Positions 6,167 to 15,116 of a DNA stretch of 64,000 nucleotides are shown here, in pieces. The first letter of the stretch is position 1. Each line of letters begins with the position of its first letter. This DNA is from an uncultured Paraprevotella sp. GTDB lineage: Bacteria; Bacteroidota; Bacteroidia; Bacteroidales; Bacteroidaceae. The notes below the pieces were generated by a model, which was not told the origin of the DNA, made no database searches, and saw only the letters and a program-made list of their open reading frames with translations. The translations under genes and the position numbers were made by a program. The DNA lies in contig CAJUGV010000010.1 of the NCBI GenBank assembly GCA_910586505.1, positions 1 to 64,000 of the forward strand, in the 5' to 3' direction.

Positions 6167-7528
6167 ATGGCGGGAAATACGAAAAATTTGGGACAAGTGG
6201 CGGGAGTACATATTGGTACCACCCCGCCAGAGAATACCGTATTGATTTGGTATGACAGTACCACCAGTCAGAAATGTCATAAAGTATATGATGCAGCAAG
6301 GAGAGTATGGGTAATTCTTGACCAAAAGATTATATCTTACATTACATATTCGGAATTGGTGAATATAGCCAAGAATGTAGGTTTGTCTATTGGTAAGTAT
6401 TATCAAATCACGGATAAAGGCAATACGCTTGCTATTGCCATCACTACCACGAAGGTACAATACAATGATGCAATAGGAAATATCCTCATAGATGATTTGG
6501 GAACAAACATACAATATCATGTTACTTCATCAAACCTTTCCATAGATGATGTTACGGGAGTATTCGATGAGACCAATAAGAAACTGGTATTTAGATTTAA
6601 TGAAATAGTACCTGATTTTACTGCGGATGATTATATCTTAGGAAAAGTACAACGAAATAACGTATGGAGCTTAGTAAAGTACAGACTTTCGTCCTTCTTA
6701 TCTAAAGTCACGGGCAATTCTATTACATGGAATGGTGGTTTCTACTTTAATTTCAATGAAACTCTGAAAAGACAACTTGATAAAAAAGGAGGAGTTGTAT
6801 CAAAAGATAGTTATGATAGGGATATGGAGCAAATATCTACGGATATTAGTAACGTAGGAAAGGAAAATCAGAACATTATTAAGAACGCTCAAGATGCTTT
6901 GGATAAGGCTACTGCTCCTGACCAGTTCTATGCAACGAAGTCTCCTGCGTTAGAAACAGGAGGAGAGCCGACTGACGCTGCTAAGGGGGATGCTCTTTTG
7001 ACAATCTTATCGAAGTTCCAAAGATACATTACAAGATTCAAGTACGCAACTGGTATCCGAGTATCAACGGACTTTAACACAAATGACATTTCTGGGAAAG
7101 TAAATAATAATGATACGGTTGATTCGGCTCTAAGGAAATTGCAAAGTCAACATGATAGTATTAGTTTTGCTTTACCATCTAATTGGTCACCCAATCCTGA
7201 CTTATTTGAGAAAGTCAATGCCGGTGATCCATATTCATCTGCTATTGGCAAGATAGAGGCTTGGAGACAGCCTTTTATAAATCTCGAAACAGGATGGGAT
7301 GAATGTAATTTTTATTCTCCAACACAAGAGTTATTAGGTGTAGCATCATATAGGATAAGAAATGGGATATTGGAGATTGTTAGTAAAAATTATTATAGAA
7401 TTGATATAATTTACAATATCGCAGTAAATGACTATTACCAAAACTTCTTTTTTGATTTTGATATTGATTTCCTGGAAAAACTGAAACCTTACATCAATGA
7501 CTTGAAAAATAATTATGGCCCATATTGA
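6167..7528 (+). CDS. Phage tail/structural-like protein (453 aa)
   Basis: The N-terminal ~45 residues contain HIGTTPPENTVLIWYDSTT then KCHKVYDAARRVWVIL. This segment resembles one I associate with tail-fibre or other virion proteins of Bacteroidales phages, where such modules decorate a longer fibre. A middle helical stretch (about 215-260) looks like a coiled coil, and the C-terminal third is Tyr/Phe/Asn-rich, as in receptor-binding tips. No signal peptide is present. It is the last gene of the AT-rich block; only 53 bp separate it from a normal host gene on the other strand, so the block boundary must be close. Family assignment is tentative. Confidence 0.55.
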   Translation: MAGNTKNLGQVAGVHIGTTPPENTVLIWYDSTTSQKCHKVYDAARRVWVILDQKIISYITYSELVNIAKNVGLSIGKYYQITDKGNTLAIAITTTKVQYNDAIGNILIDDLGTNIQYHVTSSNLSIDDVTGVFDETNKKLVFRFNEIVPDFTADDYILGKVQRNNVWSLVKYRLSSFLSKVTGNSITWNGGFYFNFNETLKRQLDKKGGVVSKDSYDRDMEQISTDISNVGKENQNIIKNAQDALDKATAPDQFYATKSPALETGGEPTDAAKGDALLTILSKFQRYITRFKYATGIRVSTDFNTNDISGKVNNNDTVDSALRKLQSQHDSISFALPSNWSPNPDLFEKVNAGDPYSSAIGKIEAWRQPFINLETGWDECNFYSPTQELLGVASYRIRNGILEIVSKNYYRIDIIYNIAVNDYYQNFFFDFDIDFLEKLKPYINDLKNNYGPY

Positions 7529-7581
7529 GCCAGCAAATCCATTGCCTTTTCCATGATTGTTCTCCCGTCTTTCTTTTTCCA

Positions 7582-7839
7582 TCATTTCAGCATCGGAAAG
7601 AACCGGCGCATTTGCTCCTTAGCTTGTTCAGGAGTGAGATTCCATCCTGCTTCCCTGTTGATCTGATCGGTAAATTGTGCACAGAACTCGATCATTTGAT
7701 CCATGCTAAAGTCCTGCGTAAACTTGCCGTTCTTATAGCAATAGATGCAATAATCTTCATTACAGCTACCATCGGCATTAGTTCCCTTATTATCAGTGGT
7801 CAACGGCATACCGCAACTTTGACAGAATTTTTGTTCCAT
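7582..7839 (-). CDS. Zinc-ribbon domain protein (85 aa)
   Basis: The N-terminus reads MEQKFCQSCGMPLT and continues with DYCIYCYKNGKF, giving two CxxC knuckles (C6/C9 and about C31/C34). This is the pattern of the short 'putative zinc ribbon' family found as single-domain proteins in many Bacteroidales genomes. The C-terminal half is helical (FSMDQMIEFCAQF; TPEQAKEQMRRFFP). It is presumably cytoplasmic and zinc-binding; its biochemical role is unknown. It is the first ordinary chromosomal gene after the phage-like block and stands alone. Confidence 0.8.
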   Translation of the reverse strand: MEQKFCQSCGMPLTTDNKGTNADGSCNEDYCIYCYKNGKFTQDFSMDQMIEFCAQFTDQINREAGWNLTPEQAKEQMRRFFPMLK

Positions 7840-8933
7840 ATCGTTTTCCTTTTTTGCCCTTCAGTACAATGAGACAGATTACTAAATGCAGAAGCACGGA
7901 CTACCGATGTAACATTCCCAGTCGAAGGTCGTAGGAAACCCAAATGCACAAATGTATTGTAGAGACCTATGCCTATATACATAAGAATCACTATGCTTTC
8001 TATACAGTGTCTTGAATTTCCCATGTTCTTCACTTACAAGAGAACATACCGCTTCTTAATATTAAAATATCTTGCAAGACAACAACTTGCAATTGCAAAA
8101 TTAGGGAAAATCTTAAGAAAAGCCGAATAAAAAGGAACAAAAGTCTTCGGAACGCGTGTTGATAAGGCATACACGAGGACAAATAGAAAGTCCATAACAC
8201 GCAGTTCCCATGCACCAAAAATCCTTCGCCTCCTTGATTTTTTATATACCCCTCGACATGTCCCCACCGACTGGACTATTTTTTATTTGAGATTGTTACT
8301 TCTTGGAGACTTTCATTTTACGGACACTTTCACCCGTCTGCTCTATCTGATGTGACGAATGGACGATACAGCCAATCATGACATCGCATCATTAGGAAAC
8401 AAGGAAGCGAGAGATGACAATAATGGGTTTTCACCCGTGCCGGTTCCTTGATTATATCAGGTAACAAAGAGTGTTCCTTAGCATCCATAAGAACAAGAAA
8501 CAGATAATTGAAGATGAGCAACGTACATCACCCGATCGCTTCAACTCATTCTCAGACACACCTTTGACCTTAGCGGCTTTTAGCGAACCCATAAACTTGG
8601 CACAACAAGAATACGCCTGGACTCAAGCAACTATTGTGGGTTGTCACTTTTACGGAACAATTTAAGGCCTACTATATGAAATATTTCCTCAAAAATATCT
8701 GAACCGGCCTATCGTACAGATTTCAACACACCCTAATACTTGTCCCAATGTTTTAAGGGCCCCATACGCTTCCTGAAGCTTCAAACCATACATTATTAAA
8801 AAGAACAGCCACATTCGATTGCCATAAATAACTTTAATCTTAAAACAAATCATTAACTTTGCCACAAAAAGCGAAAAACTTCGCCGACGAGATAGAAAAC
8901 GCGACGGATTATATTACAAAAAAGGAATAAAAC
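7840..8933. other. About 1.1 kb without a recognisable gene
   Basis: Only short, overlapping, unconvincing frames are found on either strand. There is no tRNA, hairpin terminator or insertion-sequence terminus that I can defend. The last ~110 bp form the promoter region of the next gene: TAACTTTG at 8854-8861 followed by a 70-bp A-rich leader. The rest may be decayed coding sequence near the edge of the accessory block. Confidence 0.5.
8854..8861 (+). promoter_or_regulatory. Bacteroidetes -7 promoter element
   Basis: TAACTTTG matches the TAnnTTTG consensus and lies 72 bp upstream of the CDP-alcohol phosphatidyltransferase start, with an AT-rich stretch in the -33 region. Inferred from sequence. 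Confidence 0.5.
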
Positions 8934-9629
8934 ATGGGAAGCGAATCATCTGAAAGAATCCAGACTTCCATACTGAACAGTCTGGAAAAAAAGCTACTCA
9001 TCCGACTTGCTCAACAGCAGCCGTCATGGGTTACCTCCGATTTTTTAACTTTCATCGGCGTAGCGGGTGCCATACTCTTTGCCGTTTGCTGTATGTTGTC
9101 CCACTCAGACATAAACTTTTTATGGTTAGCCTCATTGGGACTCGTCATTAACTGGTACGGTGATAGTCTGGACGGTACACTGGCCCGGGTACGTTCTACG
9201 CAACGCCCCATATACGGATTCTTCATAGACCATACATTGGATGCACTGACCACTTGCCTCATCTGCTTGGGCATGGGGCTCTCGCCCATGATGCGAATGG
9301 ATGTGGCACTGATGATTTTGGCCGGTTACCTATGTATGTCCATCTATACTTACATCTCAACCATTATTGTCAATGAGTTTCGTCTCACCTATGGTAAACT
9401 GGGTCCCACGGAAGTACGCCTGCTGATTATTGCGGTCTGCACCACATACATCTATAATCCATGGTCCGATACCAACATTCAGTTTCACGGACAGAAATGG
9501 AGTGTATTTGATATGATAGGAATTACGGTAGCTATCATTCTCTTCCTTATCTACATCTGTCAACTCGCGAAAGACCTGCATAAGCTGGCACTCAAGGACC
9601 CGGCCAAACCTTTCCGCAAATCACATTGA
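8934..9629 (+). CDS. CDP-alcohol phosphatidyltransferase family membrane protein
   Basis: An integral membrane enzyme that transfers a phosphoalcohol from a CDP-linked donor to an acceptor alcohol in phospholipid synthesis. Around residues 77-104 the sequence DSLDGTLARV...GFFIDHTLD carries the family signature DG-x2-AR-x8-G-x3-D-x3-D, whose aspartates bind the divalent metals. About six hydrophobic segments follow the expected pattern. The substrate cannot be told from sequence; phosphatidylinositol-type, cardiolipin-type and other acceptors are all possible. The length of 231 aa is normal. It converges with hydF, 17 bp apart, with no strong terminator between. Confidence 0.85.
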   Translation: MGSESSERIQTSILNSLEKKLLIRLAQQQPSWVTSDFLTFIGVAGAILFAVCCMLSHSDINFLWLASLGLVINWYGDSLDGTLARVRSTQRPIYGFFIDHTLDALTTCLICLGMGLSPMMRMDVALMILAGYLCMSIYTYISTIIVNEFRLTYGKLGPTEVRLLIIAVCTTYIYNPWSDTNIQFHGQKWSVFDMIGITVAIILFLIYICQLAKDLHKLALKDPAKPFRKSH

Positions 9630-9646
9630 GTTTTCCCCGGTCCGGT

Positions 9647-10846
9647 TCAGTCCGGTACAACTACCTTATCCAGTATTCCGGTAAGAGCAGCGATAGCAAT
9701 CCCGTAATTAGTAACCGGAACTCCACAAGCACGCGCACGACGCAAACGATTGAGCACATGCCGACGCGTAAACATACAGGCACCGCAATGTATCACCAAA
9801 TCATACGACGACAGGTCTTCGGGAAAATCATTCCCCGACACAATGTCTACATGCAGAGAGGAACCGAAACGCCGAGTGAGCAGACGGGGCAGTTTCACTC
9901 TCCCTATGTCTTCGTGCTGCGGCACATGCGTACAAGCCTCAGCTATCAAAACACGAGCGTCGGAATGCAAGGATAGCAATGCCTCCGCCCCCGACAGGAA
10001 CAATTTGGCATCACCCTTATAACGTGCAAAGAGAACGGAAAATGAAGTAAGCCGCGACTGCTGCGGACACATAGCCTCTACCTTTGGAAAAACCTGCGAG
10101 TCGGTAATAATCAGTGAAGGAGGCAATGACAAAACCGACAACGTATGTGGAAGATCATCAACCGTACAACACAACACCGTGCACCGTTTATCCAACAGAT
10201 TGCGGAGAGTTTGTACCTGAGGGGTGATGAGACGGCCTTTAGGTGCCTGGATATCTTGCGGCATAACCAGTAACACCACATCTCCCGCCCCCACCAGATT
10301 TCCGGTAAGATCCTCCACGTCATCCACCTGACCGTAAGCAGCAGCCATGCCGGTCAGTAAGGCCTCACGTCCTTCGCCCGTATATGCGGAAACAGGAAAC
10401 AGCACAGCTCCTCCCAACACCGTCCGCCAGCTCTCCATATATTGTCCGCCATCCTCATCCACCTTATTATATATATATAAGACAGGTATCTCGTCCTCGG
10501 CAAAACGCTCCGCCCACTCCTTCTCCATCACGGCCTCATCAGAAGGCCCGGCCACAACAATCAAAGCCAGATCTACCCTACGGGCAGCCGCCACGGTCTG
10601 CTTCACACGCAATGCGCCCAAATCCCCCTCATCGTCATAACCCGCAGTATCCACCAACACTGAAGCTCCTATGCCGGGCAATTCCAGATTCTTCATAACC
10701 ACATCCGTTGTGGTGCCCGGAAAATGAGAAACAACGGATACCTGCTGTGCTGTCAGCATATTCAGCAACGATGATTTTCCGGAATTCCGACGCCCGAAAA
10801 GCCCTATATGAAACCTGTTGGCCCGTGCCACTTCCTCTTTTACCAT
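9647..10846 (-). CDS. hydF: [FeFe]-hydrogenase maturation GTPase HydF
   Basis: HydF is the scaffold on which the 2Fe subcluster of the [FeFe]-hydrogenase H-cluster is assembled and from which it is handed to the apo-hydrogenase. The N-terminal GTPase domain shows the P-loop GRRNSGKSS (residues 18-26), the G2/G3 region PGTTTD and DTAGYDD, and NKVD for base recognition. The C-terminal part has the CxH...HCxxC cluster motif (CTH and HCGAC near residue 355), which coordinates the 4Fe-4S cluster. The length of 399 aa is typical. It is the last gene of hydE-hydG-hydF, 18 bp after hydG. Confidence 0.95.
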   Translation of the reverse strand: MVKEEVARANRFHIGLFGRRNSGKSSLLNMLTAQQVSVVSHFPGTTTDVVMKNLELPGIGASVLVDTAGYDDEGDLGALRVKQTVAAARRVDLALIVVAGPSDEAVMEKEWAERFAEDEIPVLYIYNKVDEDGGQYMESWRTVLGGAVLFPVSAYTGEGREALLTGMAAAYGQVDDVEDLTGNLVGAGDVVLLVMPQDIQAPKGRLITPQVQTLRNLLDKRCTVLCCTVDDLPHTLSVLSLPPSLIITDSQVFPKVEAMCPQQSRLTSFSVLFARYKGDAKLFLSGAEALLSLHSDARVLIAEACTHVPQHEDIGRVKLPRLLTRRFGSSLHVDIVSGNDFPEDLSSYDLVIHCGACMFTRRHVLNRLRRARACGVPVTNYGIAIAALTGILDKVVVPD

Positions 10847-10864
10847 GTTATATCATATTCAATT

Positions 10865-12295
10865 TCAAAAACGAAAATCACGTTGTCCCTCCGCAATGGC
10901 GCCTAAATACTTACACAGGTTCTCACGTACATATTTTCCAGGCACGGTTTCCCGAAGACGGGCTATCATCGCCTCCCCTTTAAGACGTGTGGCCGGCGAG
11001 GCATAATCCTCCAGATACTCCTTTAGGGTAAGCAAGGCATTGGGAAGACAACAATTGGCTATCTGCTCCTTTTTCACAAGCGACATGAATCGGTCGCCGG
11101 TACGCCCCTCACGGTAACAGGCCGTACAGAAACTCGGCAGATAACCTAAATCCAACAGCCATCCCACCACTTCATCCAGCGAACGCCTGTCGGATACATC
11201 AAACTGTGCCGTGTTCTCGTCCGGCGTTTCCTCATGCTCATATCCGCCGACGGAAGTGCGCGAACCGCCGCTCAACTGCGACACACCCAGTTCCAGCACT
11301 TTCTCGCGGCTCACCGCACTTTCCCTGGTAGAGACAATCATTCCCGTATAAGGCACGGCGATGCGAAGCACTGCCACGATTTTATGAAAAATCTCATCCG
11401 GCACACAATTCTTAAAGTCAGCCGTATCAATATCATCCGCAGCACACAGACGAGGTACACTGATGGTATGCGGGCCCACTCCGAAACGTGCCTCAAGGTG
11501 TTCGGCGTGCATCAGCAGCCCGATAAAATCGTAACGGTAAGTTTCCAAACCGAACAACACACCGATTCCCACATCGTCTATTCCACCCAACATGGCACGG
11601 TCCATTGCCTCGGTATGATAATCATAGTCGCTCTTGGGTCCCGTAGGATGCAGATCCTCGTAATTCACGCGATTATATGTTTCCTGAAACAGGATATACG
11701 TACCGATTCCCGCCTCTTTCAGTTTCCTGTAGTTCTCCACCGTAGTGGCTGCAATGTTCACATTCACACGACGGATGGCACCGTTCTTATGCTTGATACC
11801 GTAAATCGTACGGATGCTTTCCAATACATATTCTATAGGATTGTTCACGGGGTCCTCCCCCGTTTCCAGCGCCAGCCGCTTATGCCCCATATCCTGCAAG
11901 GCTATGACTTCGCGCCGGATTTCCTCCTGCGACAATTTGCGCCTGCGGATTGTCTTGTTCACCGCATGATACGGACAATACACACAACCGTTCACACAAT
12001 AATTGGACAAGTAGAGCGGTGCAAACATCACGATACGGTTGCCATAGAAACGTTGCTTGATATCACGGGCCAAAGCAAATATTTCCTCTGTCAGATCAGG
12101 CTTTTCGGAGACCAGCAGCACCGCTGCCTCACGATGAGTAAGCCCCCGGCATTCACGTGCCTTATTCAGAATGGAAACTATCAGCTGCCTGTCATTCTTA
12201 TGCGCCTCCGCATAAGACATCGTCTCCCGTATTTCCGCATCAGAGATAAACTCTCCCGCATATTCTGATTTCACATCATATTTCATCATCTTCAC
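10865..12295 (-). CDS. hydG: [FeFe]-hydrogenase maturase HydG (radical SAM tyrosine lyase)
   Basis: HydG cleaves tyrosine to yield the CO and cyanide ligands of the H-cluster. The radical-SAM cluster motif CVNGCVYC (C100, C104, C107; Cx3Cx2C) is present, and the C-terminal TIM-barrel extension carries the second cluster motif CTACYREGRTGDRFM (about residues 393-407), which separates HydG from ThiH. At 476 aa it has the usual length. It lies between hydE and hydF with gaps of 18 bp on each side, so the three are one operon. Confidence 0.95.
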   Translation of the reverse strand: MKMMKYDVKSEYAGEFISDAEIRETMSYAEAHKNDRQLIVSILNKARECRGLTHREAAVLLVSEKPDLTEEIFALARDIKQRFYGNRIVMFAPLYLSNYCVNGCVYCPYHAVNKTIRRRKLSQEEIRREVIALQDMGHKRLALETGEDPVNNPIEYVLESIRTIYGIKHKNGAIRRVNVNIAATTVENYRKLKEAGIGTYILFQETYNRVNYEDLHPTGPKSDYDYHTEAMDRAMLGGIDDVGIGVLFGLETYRYDFIGLLMHAEHLEARFGVGPHTISVPRLCAADDIDTADFKNCVPDEIFHKIVAVLRIAVPYTGMIVSTRESAVSREKVLELGVSQLSGGSRTSVGGYEHEETPDENTAQFDVSDRRSLDEVVGWLLDLGYLPSFCTACYREGRTGDRFMSLVKKEQIANCCLPNALLTLKEYLEDYASPATRLKGEAMIARLRETVPGKYVRENLCKYLGAIAEGQRDFRF

Positions 12296-12313
12296 TTATA
12301 TTAAATTACCCGA

Positions 12314-13399
12314 TCACTTAGCGGCATGCGACATTGCATCGCCACGTCCGTAAGAGATATGATATCCTATTCGTCTCAAATCCTGTTCAAGCCGGTGTAT
12401 TCCCTCTGCCGCCTCACACCCACGACAAGCCTTGCGGTCATAAATGCCATACTTCTCCCTCACCGGAGAGGGTGACAGATTAGGCATCACCACATTCGCC
12501 CCCGACAGGATACCGGCCCCACGCCCTCCGTCATCCAGCGTGGCCAAAGCCGTAGTGGCCGGAATCAAAGCATCCGGAAAACGGAGTCTCATCAAAGCAA
12601 TCATCCGTAAGGTCATCGCCACGGAACCAGCCGGAAAGTTGGCAAAAGGAGTACCGGCGGCCGGAATAAACGGCCCCATACCTATCATTTCAGGTTTCAA
12701 CTCTTCTAAAAAAGCAATATCGTCCAGCAAGCAGTCCACTGTCTGTCCGGGAGTTCCAATCATCATGCCGGCCCCTACCTGATAGCCCAAGTCCTTCAGG
12801 GTATACAGGCACTCACGTCTGTGTAAGCCGCTCATTCCGGAAGGATGCAGATGCGCATAATGCCCATCATTACGGGTCTCATGCCTCAAAAGATAACGGT
12901 CTGCCCCAGCCTTGCGGAACCTACGGTAAGCCTCCTCGCCGCGCTCTCCCACCGACAATGTAATGGCGTGCCGAGGAAATTCCGCACGGACGGCATGTAC
13001 CATCCCCTCCATCCATTCGTCATCCTGTACGTCATCCTCTCCCCCCTGAAACACAAAGGTAGAAAAACCAAGCCTGTCTCCTTTACGACAACATTCAAGG
13101 ATCTCTTCGACCGACAGGCGATACCGCGAAGCCTGACGGTTGGAACGACGCAGGCCGCAATAGTAACAGTTATTATGACAAAAAGAAGAGATCTCCACAA
13201 GACCGCGAATCCACACCCCCCTGCCCCATCGCCCACGCGCAACCTCGGCGGCAAGCGACCGGAGACGACGGTCCTGCCCGCTATCGGGAGCACCAAGCAA
13301 CAGTCTCCACCCCTCTCTTCCGGGACTCTCTCCGGACAAAAGCATTTCGAGCAGGGAGGAAAACACATTCTCTGATATATTCTTCGAACAATCTGCCAT
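12314..13399 (-). CDS. hydE: [FeFe]-hydrogenase maturase HydE (radical SAM)
   Basis: HydE is a radical-SAM enzyme acting in assembly of the dithiomethylamine-bridged 2Fe precursor. It shows CHNNCYYC (C74, C78, C81 from the chosen start) in a biotin-synthase-like barrel, and the family's glycine-rich blocks (GMMIGTPGQT; MGPFIP). A longer frame starts at 13459, but that start would lie upstream of the -7 element TATCTTTG (13411-13418, minus strand). The ATG at 13399 (MADCSKNISE) is therefore preferred, giving 361 aa, a usual HydE length. The predicted leader is only a few bases long. It heads hydE-hydG-hydF. Confidence 0.93.
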   Translation of the reverse strand: MADCSKNISENVFSSLLEMLLSGESPGREGWRLLLGAPDSGQDRRLRSLAAEVARGRWGRGVWIRGLVEISSFCHNNCYYCGLRRSNRQASRYRLSVEEILECCRKGDRLGFSTFVFQGGEDDVQDDEWMEGMVHAVRAEFPRHAITLSVGERGEEAYRRFRKAGADRYLLRHETRNDGHYAHLHPSGMSGLHRRECLYTLKDLGYQVGAGMMIGTPGQTVDCLLDDIAFLEELKPEMIGMGPFIPAAGTPFANFPAGSVAMTLRMIALMRLRFPDALIPATTALATLDDGGRGAGILSGANVVMPNLSPSPVREKYGIYDRKACRGCEAAEGIHRLEQDLRRIGYHISYGRGDAMSHAAK

Positions 13400-13410
13400 A
13401 AAATTAACAC

Positions 13411-13418
13411 AAAGATAC
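13411..13418 (-). promoter_or_regulatory. Promoter element for hydEGF
   Basis: Read on the minus strand this is TATCTTTG, the Bacteroidetes -7 element, only 11 bp before the hydE ATG. The transcript would be almost leaderless. It decides the choice of start for hydE over the longer frame. Confidence 0.5.
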
Positions 13419-13440
13419 AAAAGAATGCCTTTTTTATCGT

Positions 13441-13448
13441 AACTTTGT
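13441..13448 (+). promoter_or_regulatory. Promoter element for the hydrogenase gene
   Basis: TAACTTTG matches the -7 consensus and lies 31 bp upstream of the hydrogenase ATG. It sits back to back with the hydE promoter, 22 bp away, so enzyme and maturases can be co-regulated from one control region. Confidence 0.6.
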
Positions 13449-13479
13449 CCCAAATTCACAACTAAATAATCCTAAAAAG

Positions 13480-14922
13480 ATGGCTTACAACAACAATATC
13501 ATGTTCATCCGCTACCAGCTACTGGCCCGCCTGGTGAAGATGTGGAAGGAAAATGAGTTACTGGAAAAGATAGACTGCCTGCCTGTGGAACTGCATCCGC
13601 GCAAGCAGAAACCGCAAGGACGTTGCTGCGTCTACAAAGAACGCGCTGTAACCAAATACAAAACCATGGCCATGATGGGATTCGACATGACAGACGAAAC
13701 AAACGAAATGGAACGCCTGTCGGCCTACGCAGCCCGCATGATGAAACGCGAAAAACCGGACCCGGACAAAAGCATCCTCAGCGTGATGGACGAAGCATGC
13801 TCCTCATGCGTGAAAATCAATTACGAGGTGAGTAATCTGTGCCGCGGATGTGCAGCCCGCCCGTGCTACAACAACTGTCCGAAAGACGCGATCCGTTACG
13901 ATGCCGAAGGAAAGGCTTTCATCGACCATGAGAAGTGCATCAGCTGCGGTCGGTGCCATCAGGTATGTCCTTACCATGCCATCGTATATATCCCCGTCCC
14001 GTGCGAAGAAGCCTGTCCCGTAAAAGCCATCTCTAAAGACGAATACGGAGTGGAGCATATCGACCCGGAAAAATGTATCTATTGCGGCAAATGCCTGAAT
14101 GCCTGTCCGTTCGGTGCCATATTTGATCAGTGTGAGGTATTCGATATACTGAATCGGATCAAAGAAGGAAGAAAAGTGGTGGCCATGGTGGCTCCCTCCG
14201 TACTGGCACAATTCAAGCAACCTATAGAGAAAGTATTCGGAGCCTTGAAAGCCATCGGATTCAGCGATGTACTGGAAGTAGCCTACGGAGCGGAGGAAAC
14301 CATACGCAATGAAGCGGAGGAATTTAAAGAAAGACTGGAAAACGGAGCGGCATTCATGACCACCAGTTGCTGTTCCGCCTACGTACAGTTGGCACGGAAA
14401 CATATCCCCGAAATCATGCCATACGTTTCATCGACAGGTTCACCCATGTTTTATGTAGCGGAATATGCCCGCAAGAAACATCCGGACGCCCTGACCGTAT
14501 TCATCGCCCCATGCGCATCCAAAAAGGCGGAAGGACGGGAGAACCCGAATGTAGATGCAGTATGGACATTCCGCGAGCTGGATGCCGTATTGGAGGGACT
14601 GGAAATAGACTTGGAGGCATGTGAAGACTTTACCCCCGAAGAACATGCCGGACACGACGCGCACGCCTTTGCCAAAACAGGAGGCGTATTCACAGCCGTT
14701 AAAAACATGGTAGGAGATCCTAATCTGCAAGGTACAATTATAGCCGACCTGAACAAGAAGAACATCGCCATGCTTCGCTCTTATGCCAAGACCGGCAAAT
14801 GCCCCACACGCATGATAGAGGTCATGGCCTGCCCCGGAGGCTGTATAAGCGGTCCGTGCGCCTGCAACGAAGGTATGGCGGCCATCCGCCAGTTCGATGC
14901 CGAACTGAAGAAAAAAGAATAG
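13480..14922 (+). CDS. Monomeric [FeFe]-hydrogenase
   Basis: It catalyses reversible proton reduction to H2, reoxidising ferredoxin in fermentative metabolism. Ferredoxin-like cluster motifs come first: Cys107/110/121/124/129/133, then CISCGRCHQVC (153-163) and CIYCGKCLNAC (199-209). The H-domain follows with its three signatures: TSCCSAY (295-301), PCASKKAE (344-351) and EVMACPGGCISGPC (447-460), which supply the H-cluster ligands and the proton-transfer cysteine. TSCCS instead of TSCCP and the compact 480-aa architecture suggest the group B-like monomeric enzymes common in Bacteroides and clostridia. No signal peptide, so cytoplasmic. Its maturases are encoded divergently, so the module is complete. 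Confidence 0.93.
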   Translation: MAYNNNIMFIRYQLLARLVKMWKENELLEKIDCLPVELHPRKQKPQGRCCVYKERAVTKYKTMAMMGFDMTDETNEMERLSAYAARMMKREKPDPDKSILSVMDEACSSCVKINYEVSNLCRGCAARPCYNNCPKDAIRYDAEGKAFIDHEKCISCGRCHQVCPYHAIVYIPVPCEEACPVKAISKDEYGVEHIDPEKCIYCGKCLNACPFGAIFDQCEVFDILNRIKEGRKVVAMVAPSVLAQFKQPIEKVFGALKAIGFSDVLEVAYGAEETIRNEAEEFKERLENGAAFMTTSCCSAYVQLARKHIPEIMPYVSSTGSPMFYVAEYARKKHPDALTVFIAPCASKKAEGRENPNVDAVWTFRELDAVLEGLEIDLEACEDFTPEEHAGHDAHAFAKTGGVFTAVKNMVGDPNLQGTIIADLNKKNIAMLRSYAKTGKCPTRMIEVMACPGGCISGPCACNEGMAAIRQFDAELKKKE

Positions 14923-14963
14923 AGGGCCAAAGGCACCTGCCGCCACAGGGTGCCGAACGGCAT

Positions 14964-15009
14964 AAAAAATGATGAGCACGGTTTTTAAAAACCGTGCTCA
15001 TCATTTTTT
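14964..15009. repeat. Perfect 46-bp palindrome, copy A of the ATGAGCACG repeat; likely terminator
   Basis: Positions 14964-14986 are perfectly complementary to 14987-15009, with no loop beyond the central T5A5. The outer T-runs make it a plausible bidirectional terminator for the hydrogenase gene. The core GATGAGCACG recurs at 34.7, 47.8 and 58.6 kb. The flank 15014-15030 (TACTGCGCTTCATTTTT) is also shared with the copy at 58.6 kb, showing that this is a dispersed element and not only a local hairpin. Confidence 0.8.
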
Positions 15010-15116
15010 TATTTACTGCGCTTCATTTTTCAGAGCTTTCCGGAACGATATGCAAAGCTTATCTGAAAGCCGGTTTCGCGGCACAACCGGCAAGAAAAAA
15101 TCTCTCTTGCAACAAA

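Noticed and set aside
8034..8665. Several overlapping 60-80-codon frames in the gene-poor stretch
   Set aside because: They lack starts with signals, domains and coding-like composition, and contradict each other on both strands.
11234..12268. Rightward open frame of 344 codons antisense to hydG
   Set aside because: HydG is complete with all cluster motifs on the other strand. The antisense product is His/Arg-rich with no domain or start signal.
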